Of a stretch of DNA of 64,000 nucleotides, positions 13,624 through 23,811 are shown one piece after another. The stretch is from Globomyces pollinis-pini. Taxonomy: Eukaryota; Chytridiomycota; Chytridiomycetes; Rhizophydiales; Globomycetaceae. A program made the position numbers and the translations under genes. The notes beneath the pieces are model-generated. The model was not told the DNA's origin. It saw nothing but the letters and a program-made list of their open reading frames with translations, and did not search any database. Location: positions 29,353 through 93,352 of the forward strand of contig MU621128.1 of assembly GCA_025399215.1 (NCBI GenBank), read 5' to 3'. Numbering within the stretch: position 1 is the stretch's first letter; each line of letters starts with the position of its first letter.

Positions 13624-15417
13624 TTATAGCTTTGCTGCTTGCCTTCGTCGATTGATTCTTACTCTTGGTAGCTCTCGTACAATATGAATCTTTTTTGGCA
13701 TACAAAATGGAATAGATTGTTCAAGCCATTGTCGAAGCTCTGACACCGACACTTTCAATTTCGGCTTGAGTAAAACTGCTACTTCAATATCTTGACCAGA
13801 TAATACACGAGGAACACCATAAAAAATGGCTTCTTCCACGGCCGGATGTTTCAACAATACCTAGTCGGATCAGATTCTATTAATAAGTTACTTGTTGCAG
13901 ATCTACAGCAGAATATATTTTGCCATCATGTTTAAATGGAACAAGTTTCCTACCGACTAACATCAAATATCCTCTCTCATCTTTCCATCCCATGTCCCCT
14001 ATTTTGGTCAATAATTCCAATTTACCTGTTTTAAACCACCGTTTTCCATTTATCATTACAAAACAATGATCATTTGCATCATCATTCCAATATCCTATTA
14101 ATTAGTCCCAACTCCATAGAAAACCTGAAAAAACTGTTGATCCATTGACGCAAACTTCTCCAATGCCTCGTGATATTGGTGCATTATTGTGGTCAAGCAA
14201 ACACACTGAAACGCCTATTGGTTTTCCAACAGAACCGAATTTCCTAGTACCACTAGGAATAATGGAAGCAATTTGATGCGAAGTTTCAACCATTACGTAA
14301 GACACCACAATCGGGACTTGAAAAGCCTACAAAATTCATTATGATTCAATCAAACCTGTTCTAGAGACAAAACTGTATCTCTTTCAGCGTCCAGTCCACA
14401 TGTTTGAATAAATCGCATACTATTTGGTGGTGTTGGTTTACCATTAAGCTTTGACAAAATTAATTTGTGCAATATTGGTGTGGTCGAATACCAAGTAGCC
14501 TATCATTAATTATTGATTTATTCACTTTGAACATTGATATATTCTTCCAAAAATCGTCAAAAGATAATGCTGGTGGCAAAATAACAGAGGCACCTGCATA
14601 AAAACTAGCCAAAAGAACTCCAATTAATCCATAAGAGTCTGTATGTTAGTGATTGTATATATACGATAGAGCGGCATGACTTGGTAAGTGAGATCCGATG
14701 CACCTAATGTGAGGGAGTTGCATATATTGAAAAGAGATTCCAAAATATTGTCATGGGTTAGAGGGACCAATTTAAAATCCCCAGATGTACCAGGAGTTTT
14801 AAGTAATACAGCAATATCAGAATCTTGATACTGATATTGTGCATTCCGATCACCTGAAGCAGTTAAAGGAGTTGATACACCAATGTTGGTGATTGTACAA
14901 ACAGGTTTGACTGTTTTGATCTGATGGCTAGCAATTGGAGATATTGTTCTTATTATTCTTGAAGTTGATTCCCAATGTTGAGGTACCAATTCCACGACAA
15001 CTTTAAAGAGAGGAATTGACAAAGAATTGCAAGCAGCAGCGATGATATGAAAATTCTCAAAAGTATCTGAAGTGATGACGAATCTAGGAGAAACGATTTT
15101 TAGATGATTGATAGTATCATTAAGGTTATTTGTAGTGTTGATAGGATTTACTATAGCACGAACGGCTACTATAGCGAAGAAAGAACAAACGAAATCTATA
15201 GAATTTGGTAGGAATAAAGATACCTAATATTAATTGATAAGAATGATACTAATTCACCAGGGTTTAAATTACAGAAAGGACTAGTTTGTTGTAAGAATTG
15301 AGTAGCATGTCGAATACTTGAATAATGTATCTTATTATTTAAATCTGGTAATATGATAGCAGGAGAGAAAGAATCAGTTAATATTTCAGTTAAATTTCGA
15401 TATAATTTCTTTTGCAT
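13624..15417 (-). CDS. AMP-binding (acyl-CoA synthetase family) protein with C-terminal peroxisomal signal
   Basis: Seven exons on the minus strand; introns 15224-15249, 14639-14664, 14500-14525, 14327-14355, 14095-14124 and 13861-13891 (26-31 nt). The product is 541 residues. ANL-superfamily landmarks are PGELVSLFLPNS, MPLYHSYGLIGVLLASFY, ATWYSTTPILHKL, a SYVMVETSHQ stretch (usually GYGMTEASHQ), ERGYLMLVGRK and LLKHPAVEEA. The closest named type I can suggest is Pcs60/Fat2-like peroxisomal ligase. The last three residues, AKL, fit a type-1 peroxisomal targeting signal. Several catalytic motifs are degraded. The phosphate loop reads TPGTSGDFK where TSGTTGxPK is expected, and the C-terminal LPRxxTGK lysine is replaced (LPRVRINRRR). 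The enzyme may therefore be weak, altered or inactive. Substrate unknown. Confidence 0.8.
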
Positions 15418-15469
15418 TGAAAATAGTTTAAAATTTTTCTGATCTTTGAATCAAAATGACGAAAACTAA

Positions 15470-15568
15470 AAGAATTATTTCTTTTTGTTTCTTGTTTTTT
15501 GTTTCTTGTTTTTATTAAAGAATTATTTCTTTTTGTTTTTTGTATTTCTTTTTGTTTCTTTTTATTAA
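15470..15568. repeat. T-rich imperfect tandem repeat
   Basis: Two imperfect copies of a unit of about 48 bp start with AAAGAATTATTTC and run into T-rich TTTGTTTC tracts. It fills the short gap between the start of the AMP-ligase gene (15417) and the stop of eIF1 (15583), both on the minus strand. On the minus strand it reads as an A-rich tract, so it may serve as promoter sequence for the AMP-ligase. Confidence 0.7.
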
Positions 15569-15582
15569 TAATTTCAATTCGA

Positions 15583-16041
15583 CTAAAAACCGTGAACTTT
15601 AATCTTATCCTTGGTGGCTAAAAATATTTTAAAATTAAATAATTTACCAATCTCTTCAGTAGTTAAAAATGCTACAGTCTTTTGTCTTTGATCTCCTGAC
15701 ATTTGAATAACTTGTCCCATTTCATCATCCTGTACTATATTACCAATACATCCAAATTCCTATATCATAAAATTATTATTAACATTACTTTCTTAAAAGC
15801 TTTTAATAACCTTTTTTGATCAATATCAGATGGTAATCCTTGAACTGTTGTAATGGTTTTACGTCCTTGACGTTGTTGAATTCGAATGTCTGATATTAAT
15901 TAGTTGTCTAAAAACTTTACGAATATTTCCAGTAGATTCTAATTTATCACTCTCTCCAGTATCTGCAAATGGATCATATGTTCCAAGACTATTCAATTAT
16001 TAGTCAAACAATTTTAAATACTTTTGAATGTTTTCAGTCAT
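15583..16041 (-). CDS. SUI1: Translation initiation factor eIF1 (SUI1)
   Basis: Five very small exons, each too short to stand out as an open frame, splice into a complete 111-residue eIF1. Introns are 15989-16021 (33 nt), 15890-15920 (31), 15760-15788 (29) and 15618-15647 (30), all GT-AG. The protein carries YDPFADTGE near the N-terminus, then the hallmark HIRIQQRQGRKTITTVQG (residues 30-47), FGCIGNIVQDDEMGQVIQ and the family's C-terminal end IKVHGF. eIF1 binds the 40S subunit next to the P site and enforces AUG start selection. Length matches the family (108-113 aa). The ATG at 16041 gives the expected short N-terminus. A possible 28-nt 5'-UTR intron lies at 16044-16071. Confidence 0.95.
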
Positions 16042-16310
16042 CACTAAATTGGAAAAAAAAAATTATACTACCTACATAAAGGTAATGCTGAAATATAATG
16101 TTGAATCCAAGCAACATTCAGATTCTATAACACATAATTGAAATGAATATATATTTTATTCAATTGATGCAAGTATGACTGCAATGATACGTTATAGATA
16201 AATACAAAAAAACTATTTATACTAAAGAATATCAAATGATGATTCACTAGCTCCCTGTATTTTTTGTAGCATTTTCTTTTCGCGTTTTCAAATCACGAAG
16301 GTTGTTTGTT

Positions 16311-18269
16311 ATGTCTGAGGTAGAACAACCACCAACTGAAATTATTGCTCCAGAGCAAGATATAATAAATCCACCCACAGAACTCCCAGAAGAACCTATC
16401 TCAGTAGCAGAAGAACCCAAACTGGTTGCTGAATCCAAATCATACAAACCTCCAAACTTTCTAACGGATGAAAATGAATTCTTTCAAGCTAAAGCATATT
16501 TATCAAACAAAATCGGTGTCAAACATCCAATTAGTTTATATGACCATTTAACAAGCGTGATTATGCAAGCTATGGAAAAGAGGTCGCTAAATGTTGTTGG
16601 TAAAAAACACATTCGTCTAACCTATCAGATGGATTCGAACAACTGTCAATGGAAGTCAAGAAACAACACTTTTTAATGGATCCTACTAATCCAACTCAAT
16701 TGAAGGTACAATCTTTACAGATATTCACCAATATTTAGCCAATGAAATCGCGTCATTTAGAATATGAAACCGCTAAACAACGATTATCAAGATATATGGT
16801 ATTAATAATCAAGATTAAATTATAGAAATCCAATCCTGATGATCCAGTAGAAGCAGAGTCTGGAGAAATTCCTGATATGATGGACTTGGCCGCACTTTGG
16901 GAATGGGCTGGAGTAACAATTTCAATATTTAATCAATAGGTTTCGTTCGGAAAGGAAGAAACTTATCTTTTGTTCCTCTCAATCAAAAAGCTTGTGGAAA
17001 CAAAACAATTAAAGTCAAGTAGATTGTGGGGAAAAATTTCAGGTCGGGATCAAAACTATATTGTAGTTGAAGCAGAATTAAAGGAGGGTACAGTTGACGA
17101 AGAAGATTTGATACTTAATGGGCCTGCAACAGAAGAAAAGAAGGAAGGATTGACAGATACTGAAAAACCAGTATTGACAAAAGATAATGAAGCTGATGTT
17201 CCTATTCCAAAAGTAAAGACATTAGCACCATTAAGTAGAGAAATCCGAACTGGTGTGAATAAATACATTTACTATGTATGCAATTATGGTAAATAGTTAT
17301 TTACTCAAGGATTAGTGGGTGGGCCATGGCATCGACTACCAGATGTATTGCCAGAAAGACTCCAAGAAGCTAGAAAAATCAGAAAATTCTTCACTGGTCG
17401 TTTGAACACCAAGGTAAACATGAAAAACTTAAATACAAGATTGTTTCATTCCCTGAATTCAAGGGAACAGAGGCTCATTATCTTCGTTGCCAAATTGCGC
17501 GTATTTCTGCAGCAACTGTTGTGTCTCCAAAGGGCTACTATATGATTGATCCAGAACAGGAGGAATCAGAAGATAATAATGGTTACAATAATTTTCCGCT
17601 GATTGTTTAGGAAGCCCTCCTGTGATCATCAATCCTGAATACGAAGGCTTATCTAATGAACAACTACTATCTGTTGCAAACTGGGTACATCATGTACCAT
17701 ACATTTTACCGCAAGGAAGAGTGTCATGGGAAGCTCCAAAATACTTGAAAGAAGAAGTTGAAGCAGGAAACGAAGATGAAGAGAAAGATGATGATGAAGG
17801 TGAAGAAGACGAAGCCCCACCAGGAGAGGCAGAGACTGGACCTCCTCCACTTGGAATGATTTCAGCAGACGAAGGTAAGATAGATTGTTTAACATTAGAA
17901 CATGGTTCCATTCCATCATGGTCTTCAAGAGTTTGCGCCAATGCTTCTCCATTGAAGTTCTCTCCAATCACTTTACGATCAAATATGTGGCCAGGTGCGT
18001 CAGTATTGGCTTATAATGATAAATTTGCAAACCTATATGTTGGAGATGGATTAAAAGATATTGGAAATCCAGCGCAATACTTTATCCCACCCAAGTTGGG
18101 ACCACTTCAAAAAGAGTATGTTGCACCTGAAGCAACGCCAGATATTCTAGTGGAACAACTTGATCCTACAGTTGAACGAGAGGAAGCTTATGAAGAAGAG
18201 AAAAGAGCAAAGGATGAGGAGGGTAAAGAAGAAGGAGAGGAAGGAGAAGAAGCGGAAGAAGATGAATAG
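16311..18269 (+). CDS. RSPH4A: Radial spoke head protein RSPH4A/RSPH6A
   Basis: Eight exons; introns 16600-16628, 16706-16738, 16799-16825, 16913-16939, 17289-17315, 17414-17439 and 17582-17610 (26-33 nt). The product is 586 residues. The radial-spoke family signature is clear: AKAYLSNKIGVKHPISLYDHL, a MMDLAALWEWAGVSFG stretch, GVNKYIYYVC, GGPWHRLPDVLP, YLRCQIARISAATVVSPKGY and the C-terminal LRSNMWPGA. It is a core subunit of the radial spoke head in motile cilia. The N-terminus is Pro/Glu-rich, a long acidic loop follows residue 440, and the tail is Glu-rich. One further stretch, 17875-17898, looks like a 24-nt intron but is a multiple of three without a stop, so proteins of 586 or 578 residues are both possible. 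The ATG at 16311 is chosen over an upstream in-frame TTG. Confidence 0.95.
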
Positions 18270-18311
18270 TAGTAGTTCGAAAATACTATGCTTTATTTTG
18301 TTAAATGTTCA

Positions 18312-18926
18312 TTATTTTAGTTTTTTTGTTGGTAAAGAGTCTTCTACTGGTAGACTTTCGTCACTATCAATCAATTCAACATTTTGATTCTCTTTTTTTG
18401 TATCTGTCGTCTGATACTTTTTCTTTGCTCTAGCCTTCCTTTGTGCTAAATTCTTCTTTTTCTTTTCGTATTTCTTCTCCAACTTTGATTCTTTACCATT
18501 ATAAAGTTGATCTAACTTCAATTTGAGTAGTTTTCGAGCTTCTTTTCTATTGTTTGCTAATTCTCTAAACCTTTGAGTTTCGACCCGAATACCAGTAGGA
18601 ATGTGTTTTAATTGTACACAATGCCTACATTTGTTGATTTTTTGGCCACCAGGACCAGAACCTTTAACAAATTTCTCTTCTAAATCCTGATCCAATAGTT
18701 CAATTTGTACAAGTTTTTTAGGTTTTGGAATTTCAATATTCAAATCTTTGATGGTGTTTACTTCCATTAATCCATTCTCTTTCTCATCCAACTTATAATT
18801 GTCTTTGCTGTCTATTTTGCTATGCAGGTGTTTTTGAAAGGTAAGAGTAAAACGATTTTGATATAAATTATGGTTTCTGTTGAGTAGTTGACCAACAATT
18901 CTATTTGAAAAAAGCTTTAACAACAT
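18312..18926 (-). CDS. MTRFR: Mitochondrial class-I release-factor-like protein (C12orf65/MTRFR type)
   Basis: Single exon of 204 residues. The catalytic motif of peptidyl-tRNA-hydrolysing release factors, GSGPGGQKINK, has its GGQ at residues 93-95 and is followed by VQLKHIPTGIRVETQRFREL, as in class-I factors. There is no codon-recognition domain. This, the short length and the Lys-rich helical tail (KKYEKKKKNLAQRKARAKKK) fit the MTRFR/C12orf65 and yeast Rso55 group, which rescues stalled mitochondrial ribosomes. The first 35 residues are basic and lack acidic residues, consistent with a mitochondrial presequence. It converges on RSPH4A with 42 bp between stop codons. ICT1/MRPL58 is the main alternative. 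Confidence 0.85.
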   Translation of the reverse strand: MLLKLFSNRIVGQLLNRNHNLYQNRFTLTFQKHLHSKIDSKDNYKLDEKENGLMEVNTIKDLNIEIPKPKKLVQIELLDQDLEEKFVKGSGPGGQKINKCRHCVQLKHIPTGIRVETQRFRELANNRKEARKLLKLKLDQLYNGKESKLEKKYEKKKKNLAQRKARAKKKYQTTDTKKENQNVELIDSDESLPVEDSLPTKKLK

Positions 18927-19139
18927 TGGGATTAGTTTCTAGTTGTTGGAATAATCTGGCAAGTTTTGAATTCGTTAAATGGTAAACAAATCCCTAAATT
19001 TTTGTTTTTTGGTAAGATTTGTACTGTACATTAAATGGGGTTTGATTGCTCTTTGATTTGATATTCCAAATGAAATTAAAGAACCAATATTTGAACAACT
19101 CATGTATGACGTTTCTAAGAAAAGTTTACACTAATAACT

Positions 19140-21448
19140 ATGTCACTGTCAAATTCTAAACGACCAAACATTCTTACTTTTCAAGAGTTTATTGAAAAGA
19201 AGAAAGAGGAGGGACTAAGTACTGCTATTGTACCTACATATACAAAGACTTTTCCAAGAGTCTTTATTCCGAAAAGGATAAAGTTCCTTGATTCTTTAAA
19301 GTTAACAGTTGCTTTGGATAAAAGATTACCTGAAATCTCAAATTCTACACTTCAAATTAAAAAATTAGCTGATGTCTGTCAAACTAAACGAGACAATAGT
19401 AGTGATCTCCTTGATTTCAATAGTATTGATGGAACACGCGTCTCCAAAGATGATACCATCATTAATCAAAAGAGCATTATTGGACAGATATCCAATTCTT
19501 CAGTGGATATGCTCAAAGGTGACATTGTGGATTTTGTAAGTGAGGATAAATCTCAAATGACAATGGAGTCTTCATTTAGACGATCCAGTGTTTTCAATCC
19601 TAATCCCGGGTTAAGGTAATAACATTCATATAACAATACACAGACATATTAATTCAAAAGACATCAATCCTAATTATTCTTCCAAAAGTTTGTCAAAATT
19701 AGTAAAAGTTCCACCAAACGTTTTAACATCCAATGAAAGTATCAATAGTGAAAATATCAAAAATTCTATATCAGATTTACTTGATGATAACACTTATGCA
19801 TCAAGAAGTTCAATAAATTTACCAAGAGAAATTCATCGACATTCAATAGTACAAAATCCAACCATTGCAAAAGTAGATCGACCTCATTTGGAACCTTTTG
19901 TTGAAAATGAAACTAAACCAATGAATCAAGCTACTACAATACAGTATTTTTTAGATTTAGGATGTCAAATTTGGAAAACAAGCAATAATATTAGAGGAGA
20001 TACTCATGCATTTAGTGTAAAACAAAAATGGAAATATGCTATCACGACTATTATTAAACTATTGAATGCATTAAAATACACTAATGGTCCATATCATGGA
20101 TTAGTTGTTGATTACGAAAATGAAGCGGATGCAGCGATTGTGCTAAGGGTGTTTAAGTTTCAGTCAGATATTTGTACAAGTTCAAAGGTTTGTATTTCTT
20201 AATTTCATTCTAGATTGCGCATTTCTTTAACTTACCTGAACCATTAAGTCATTTAGCATTGTCCAAAAGAACTCATATCATCATGAAAAGATTATCTTTC
20301 TTTCAAAAATTTACGTATGAGCAATGTATGAAGATGTGTAACTTTGTAAACTATGAAAAACATAGAAAGGGGACAACTATTATTAAACAAGGGCATAAAG
20401 CAAAATTGGTATATTTAATCCTAAGTGGTCAAGTATCTTATACAAAGGAAGAAAAATTGAAAAGTTCAGTTGGATTTTTAATTGCAAGTGAACCGATTGC
20501 ACCTGAAAAAATTGATAGTACTTTTCAAGAAAATCTAATTCGATCAATGTAATCAAATATCGTCTTATTCAATAGGACGGCTGTTTGTCTGACTGATTGT
20601 GAATTTTTAACCTTTGAACGAAGTAAATTGTAAAGTTTTTGATAGGTAGATAGTTTTTGGAATGTCATTCTAGGAGAAGAGACAAAAGATGAAATGGAGG
20701 AACGATCGAATATACTTAAATCAGTTAATGTATTTAGCATAGCAGATGAAGCAACTTTGGAACAAGCTGCTCCAAGAACACAAATCAAATATTTTGACAA
20801 GTATTCGGAGATTTTGGTAATTTCATTGGTAATTGAATAAATAGACTCAAGGACAACCAAACAAGCGATTGCATTGGATTTTGACTGGAGCAGTACGTTT
20901 AGATAAACAAACATCCTTCGTTGCTAGAATGGGTAAAATGTCTTTAGCTAGACCTGATACCGTTGACCATCACATTAAAGGTTCCGAGAAACGAATATCG
21001 GAAAGACTCAGTCTTGGTGTTTTAGAAAAGGATGGTTGTTTTCCAGAACCAATTCCAGAGACATTACATATTCCAGAACCAGGCAGTGATAAATTGGAAC
21101 TACTTTCCAAAATCAGTGATAATGATGCATTGATTTTGAATCGTTCAACAGTGACTGTTACAGCACTCACAGCTGTAACATGTTTAGTTATGGAACGAAT
21201 CGACTTTGCACGTATAATGACATGGCAAATGTTTAATATTTTATTAAAATCTGGTCAAATTTACTCTATTCCGGTAAAATCATTGAATTAATATCCAGAG
21301 TCGCGATCTTCAAAATCAATGGATCTTGACAAAAAAGTGGGATTTACATAAAAGAAAAGTGTTAAAAGATGCAATGAAATACGTTGATTATCGGAAAGAA
21401 AAGAAAAAAGCAGATCTTCAAAATTGGAGAAATTATGCTGGTGTTTAA
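19140..21448 (+). CDS. Cyclic-nucleotide-binding-domain protein A (CNBD2-like)
   Basis: Seven exons give 707 residues. Introns are 19616-19643, 20188-20213, 20549-20575, 20623-20673, 20817-20844 and 21274-21298. The 51-nt intron at 20623-20673 is a stack of two units. The N-terminal 350 residues are Ser/Asn-rich and not recognised. From about residue 363 a CNB fold begins (MKRLSFFQKFTYEQCMKMC, then GTTIIKQGHKAKLVYLILSGQVSY). A second begins near 480 (ILKSVNVFSIADEATLEQ, then TQGQPNKRLHWILTGAVRL). The classical phosphate-binding cassette (FGE...R.A) is not evident, so ligand binding is uncertain. The basic C-terminal tail is typical of CNBD2-type proteins, some of which are sperm-flagellar. 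A paralogue lies at 31469-33354, and a decayed piece of this gene lies 280 bp downstream. Confidence 0.78.
20623..20673 (+). other. Stacked twin intron (23 + 28 nt) in CNB gene A
   Basis: The 51-nt gap between the exon ending CGA A and the exon starting GA GAA GAG divides exactly into two GT...AG units, 20623-20645 and 20646-20673, abutting as GATAG|GTAGA with no exon between. Removing only one unit leaves an in-frame stop. Removing both gives FERREETKDEMEERSN, a plausible linker between the two CNB folds, and keeps the 707-codon frame open. Confidence 0.75.
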
Positions 21449-22173
21449 TATGTACAATACAACTTTGTTATATAATTGATTTTTAAAATTAAATCAGTAT
21501 CATCTAACTGATTCAATAAATCAAGAATTTGATTGAAACCTCTGCCATTTTATAATTTATTCAGTAATTAAGCATGAGCTTGCAAAATGAGTTTAACAAT
21601 TAAATTACTGCAATATTAGTTGAAATAGTTTGAATTTACTGTGTGCGGTTTGTGTGCATAGCACTGTCGGGTGATTTTAAGCTCCAACGCGCAGTCTTAT
21701 AAATATTTTTCATGACTATCATATTGGAAAGTCCGAGTATTGGTGTTTTAAGAGAAGGATGGATTTTTCAGAACGATATATTACATATTTCGCCCGTAAT
21801 AATCGTTCAACAGGGACTATTACAGCACTCTGAGCAGTGACTTATAGAATTGCCTGAAATAATAGCAATGGATAAAGTATTTCTCTGATATGTTTCTATC
21901 TAGCAATTGCATTGAATCTTTTCATAGTATTTTGAAATTTACTTCTTGCAACTTTGTTTTGATCTTTATGTATTTGGCTATGTAAGTAAAATCCACTTGA
22001 ACCGTGTCAAAGACCAAATGGAGATACTCTCCAAGACCATGGCAATGTTGAGCTGATCTAACCTTGTGTATACCCCACCAAAGTTGATGTTGTTTTCGTT
22101 GTATCATGACAGTATGTGGATATTAATTTGATATCCTATTAAAACACAAAGTTAAACAAGAAAGAATTTATTG
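21449..22173. other. Intergenic region with a gene relic
   Basis: This 725-bp gap lies between the stop of CNB gene A and the stop of the MCP1-like gene. It holds the decayed CNB fragment listed separately. A 61-codon open frame on the minus strand (21922-22107) matches nothing I recognise and has no clear splice partners. Nothing else is seen. Confidence 0.6.
21724..21845 (+). pseudogene. Decayed partial copy of CNB gene A
   Basis: The segment 21724-21798 resembles 20997-21074 of CNB gene A (shared words include TTGGTGTTTTA, AAGGATGG and ACATTACATATT). The segment 21799-21845 resembles 21137-21185 (AATCGTTCAACAG, then TTACAGCACTC). About 60 bp between them are missing. Indels and stops (TGA, TAG) break the frame. 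It looks like the remnant of a local tandem duplication. Confidence 0.75.
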
Positions 22174-22891
22174 CTAAAAAGTAAACAATTGATCATAAAT
22201 GTAATCCATTGGTATATCAATAGATTCATACCAACCACCCAAAGCTACTACAGTTGACATCATCACTAATCCAATTACAATTCCAAACCGAGACCAATTT
22301 CCAGCTTTAATATCCGTAAATGATGAAAATAAATCAAATGTTTTTAATGCTGATACAATTCCATAACATGAATGATAGATACCAGTGGATCCTAATAAAA
22401 AATAATATGGATAGAAAATAATTGGTAAATCAACCAATGTTTTAGTCACCATGGTAAGATCTACAATTGATGCATCAGGTAATTCTATAATTTAAGTAAC
22501 TGGGAATATTACTAAAAAGTGGCAGTAATCTGGTCGCAGTTATATGACCAAACATAGCAATTGAAAGAAAGTATCCACTATATCGATGTAAATGACGTTC
22601 ATATATTTTTCGTTCTAATAATGGTGTTGTAGTGGATGATTTAGATTCAGGTTTTCGAAGACTTAATCTCCAGTAGCCAGTAATTGAATGTATAATTAAT
22701 GACCCTCCGATGGTGGTAAATTCCCACAAGGGACTACGCCAGAATAATTCTCGGTTGATGAACAAGGCTGTATCAGCTGCACGAAATGATATATTTGATA
22801 GTAAATGACCTCCCAAGTGGATCGTTGAAAACATGGCAAATGTTAGCCCAGAGATCGCCTGAATAGTTTTTAGTGTCTTGTCTGTTGGCAT
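22174..22891 (-). CDS. MCP1: MCP1-like mitochondrial membrane protein
   Basis: Two exons with a 28-nt intron at 22485-22512 give 229 residues. The protein has several membrane helices, with conserved-looking histidines: FSTIHLGGHLLSN near the N-terminus, HRYSGYFLSIAMFGHITATR in the middle and GIYHSCYGI near the C-terminus. This arrangement resembles the MCP1 transmembrane domain family, distantly related to succinate dehydrogenase cytochrome b. In yeast Mcp1 is an outer-membrane protein that suppresses loss of ER-mitochondria contacts and binds Vps13. An SDH/fumarate-reductase cytochrome b-like subunit is the alternative. The ATG at 22891 is preferred over an upstream TTG. The protein is shorter than yeast Mcp1 (302 aa). 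Confidence 0.65.
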
Positions 22892-23221
22892 GCAAGTCAA
22901 AGAATTTCAAGTAAAATTCACATTGAGTTAATCACAAAAACTGAAGTTGACTTTGGCCATGTATTCGAGAATTCGTAGTCAATTCAGTTACTGCATGTTG
23001 ACCTATATAGCTCTGATTATATCCTGAACGGTTAATGCGGGTTCATTAAACGATATTAAATGTGCTTCCATCCGCAACTGTTATAATTCCTTAGGTACAT
23101 TAAACTATTCTTACTCAAGCAATATAAATCTAATTCAAATTTACTTTCCAGATTTACTAAAGCATTTAAAATGTAAAAAAAAGTATGGTGAAATAGTTGT
23201 ATATAACAGTGCAATTGTTAT
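22892..23221. other. Intergenic region, nothing recognised
   Basis: A 330-bp AT-rich gap separates the MCP1-like start from the stop of eL27, both minus strand. It must hold the MCP1-like promoter. I see no RNA gene, repeat or further coding segment. Confidence 0.5.
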
Positions 23222-23811
23222 TTAGAATCGGAGCTTTTGGAAGAACCATTTGTTCTTTCCACTGTTAAAACGGTCTTCGAACAACTTCTTGACGGCCTTG
23301 CGGGCAGCAACTCGTTGGGTAGGTTCCTTGAGGGATTCAGCAGTGACAACTTGTTTAACATCCACATCAAGGTTGTAACGAGTAGGCATGATGTGGTTGT
23401 AGTTCACGGCCTTGATGAAAGCCTTGACCTTTGATCGTTTAGCGACCTTCTTTTGTCCCATTCCATTGGTGATTTTTCCTGGGTAACGTTCAATACCGGC
23501 AACGATGGCGTGAGGGTAAGGACGTTCCTTGGTACCTTCATCAAAGTTCTTGACAATGACAGCTTTCTTACCAGCTTGACGACCTTGGAGGAGGAGAACA
23601 ACCTAAAATAATTAGAATTATTCCCAATGAAGAATATGAATGAATTAAATTAGGTAATAATTGGTTTAAGGAAGTAGATAATTGTATTCAATATCCATCC
23701 ATCCATCCAATCCAAGGAACATATTGTAATGAATGCATAAAAGTGATTAAGATAAATTGTATGATGATTGCTGTGAGTACCGACCTTTGAGTTCTTTAAG
23801 AATTTGACCAT
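23222..23811 (-). CDS. RPL27: 60S ribosomal protein eL27
   Basis: Two exons give 135 residues, matching the family (about 136). Exon 1 encodes only MVKFLKNSK (23785-23811). Exon 2 (23222-23602) starts [20 protein letters not shown] and contains [35 protein letters not shown] and the family's C-terminal end [10 protein letters not shown]. eL27 is a peripheral protein of the large subunit. The 182-nt intron (23603-23784) is about six times longer than almost every other intron here. It sits after nine codons, as is common for ribosomal protein genes. It contains a GGATGGATGGATAT tract also found in the uL14 intron. The gene is divergent from uL14. Confidence 0.97.

Noticed and set aside
15470..15568. 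T-rich tract as a possible mobile-element end or transposon tail
   Set aside because: No target-site duplication, terminal inverted repeat or adjacent reverse transcriptase or transposase. A simple low-complexity repeat explains it.
16072..16300. Open stretch upstream of eIF1 on the minus strand (NVAWIQHYISALPL-like), with a possible GT-AG pair into the eIF1 start and a 16-codon frame from 16275
   Set aside because: No set of splice sites links the pieces without stops. The eIF1 ATG at 16041 already gives a full-length protein, so this is more likely 5' UTR with a short intron.
20525..20914. 129-codon minus-strand open frame opposite CNB gene A
   Set aside because: It overlaps exons and introns of a well-supported plus-strand gene whose joined protein contains CNB folds. 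It is a shadow frame.
21922..22107. 61-codon minus-strand open frame (LWWGIHKVRSAQHCHGLGE)
   Set aside because: No recognisable family, no splice partners and a decayed neighbourhood. It may be a relic but is not supportable as a gene.
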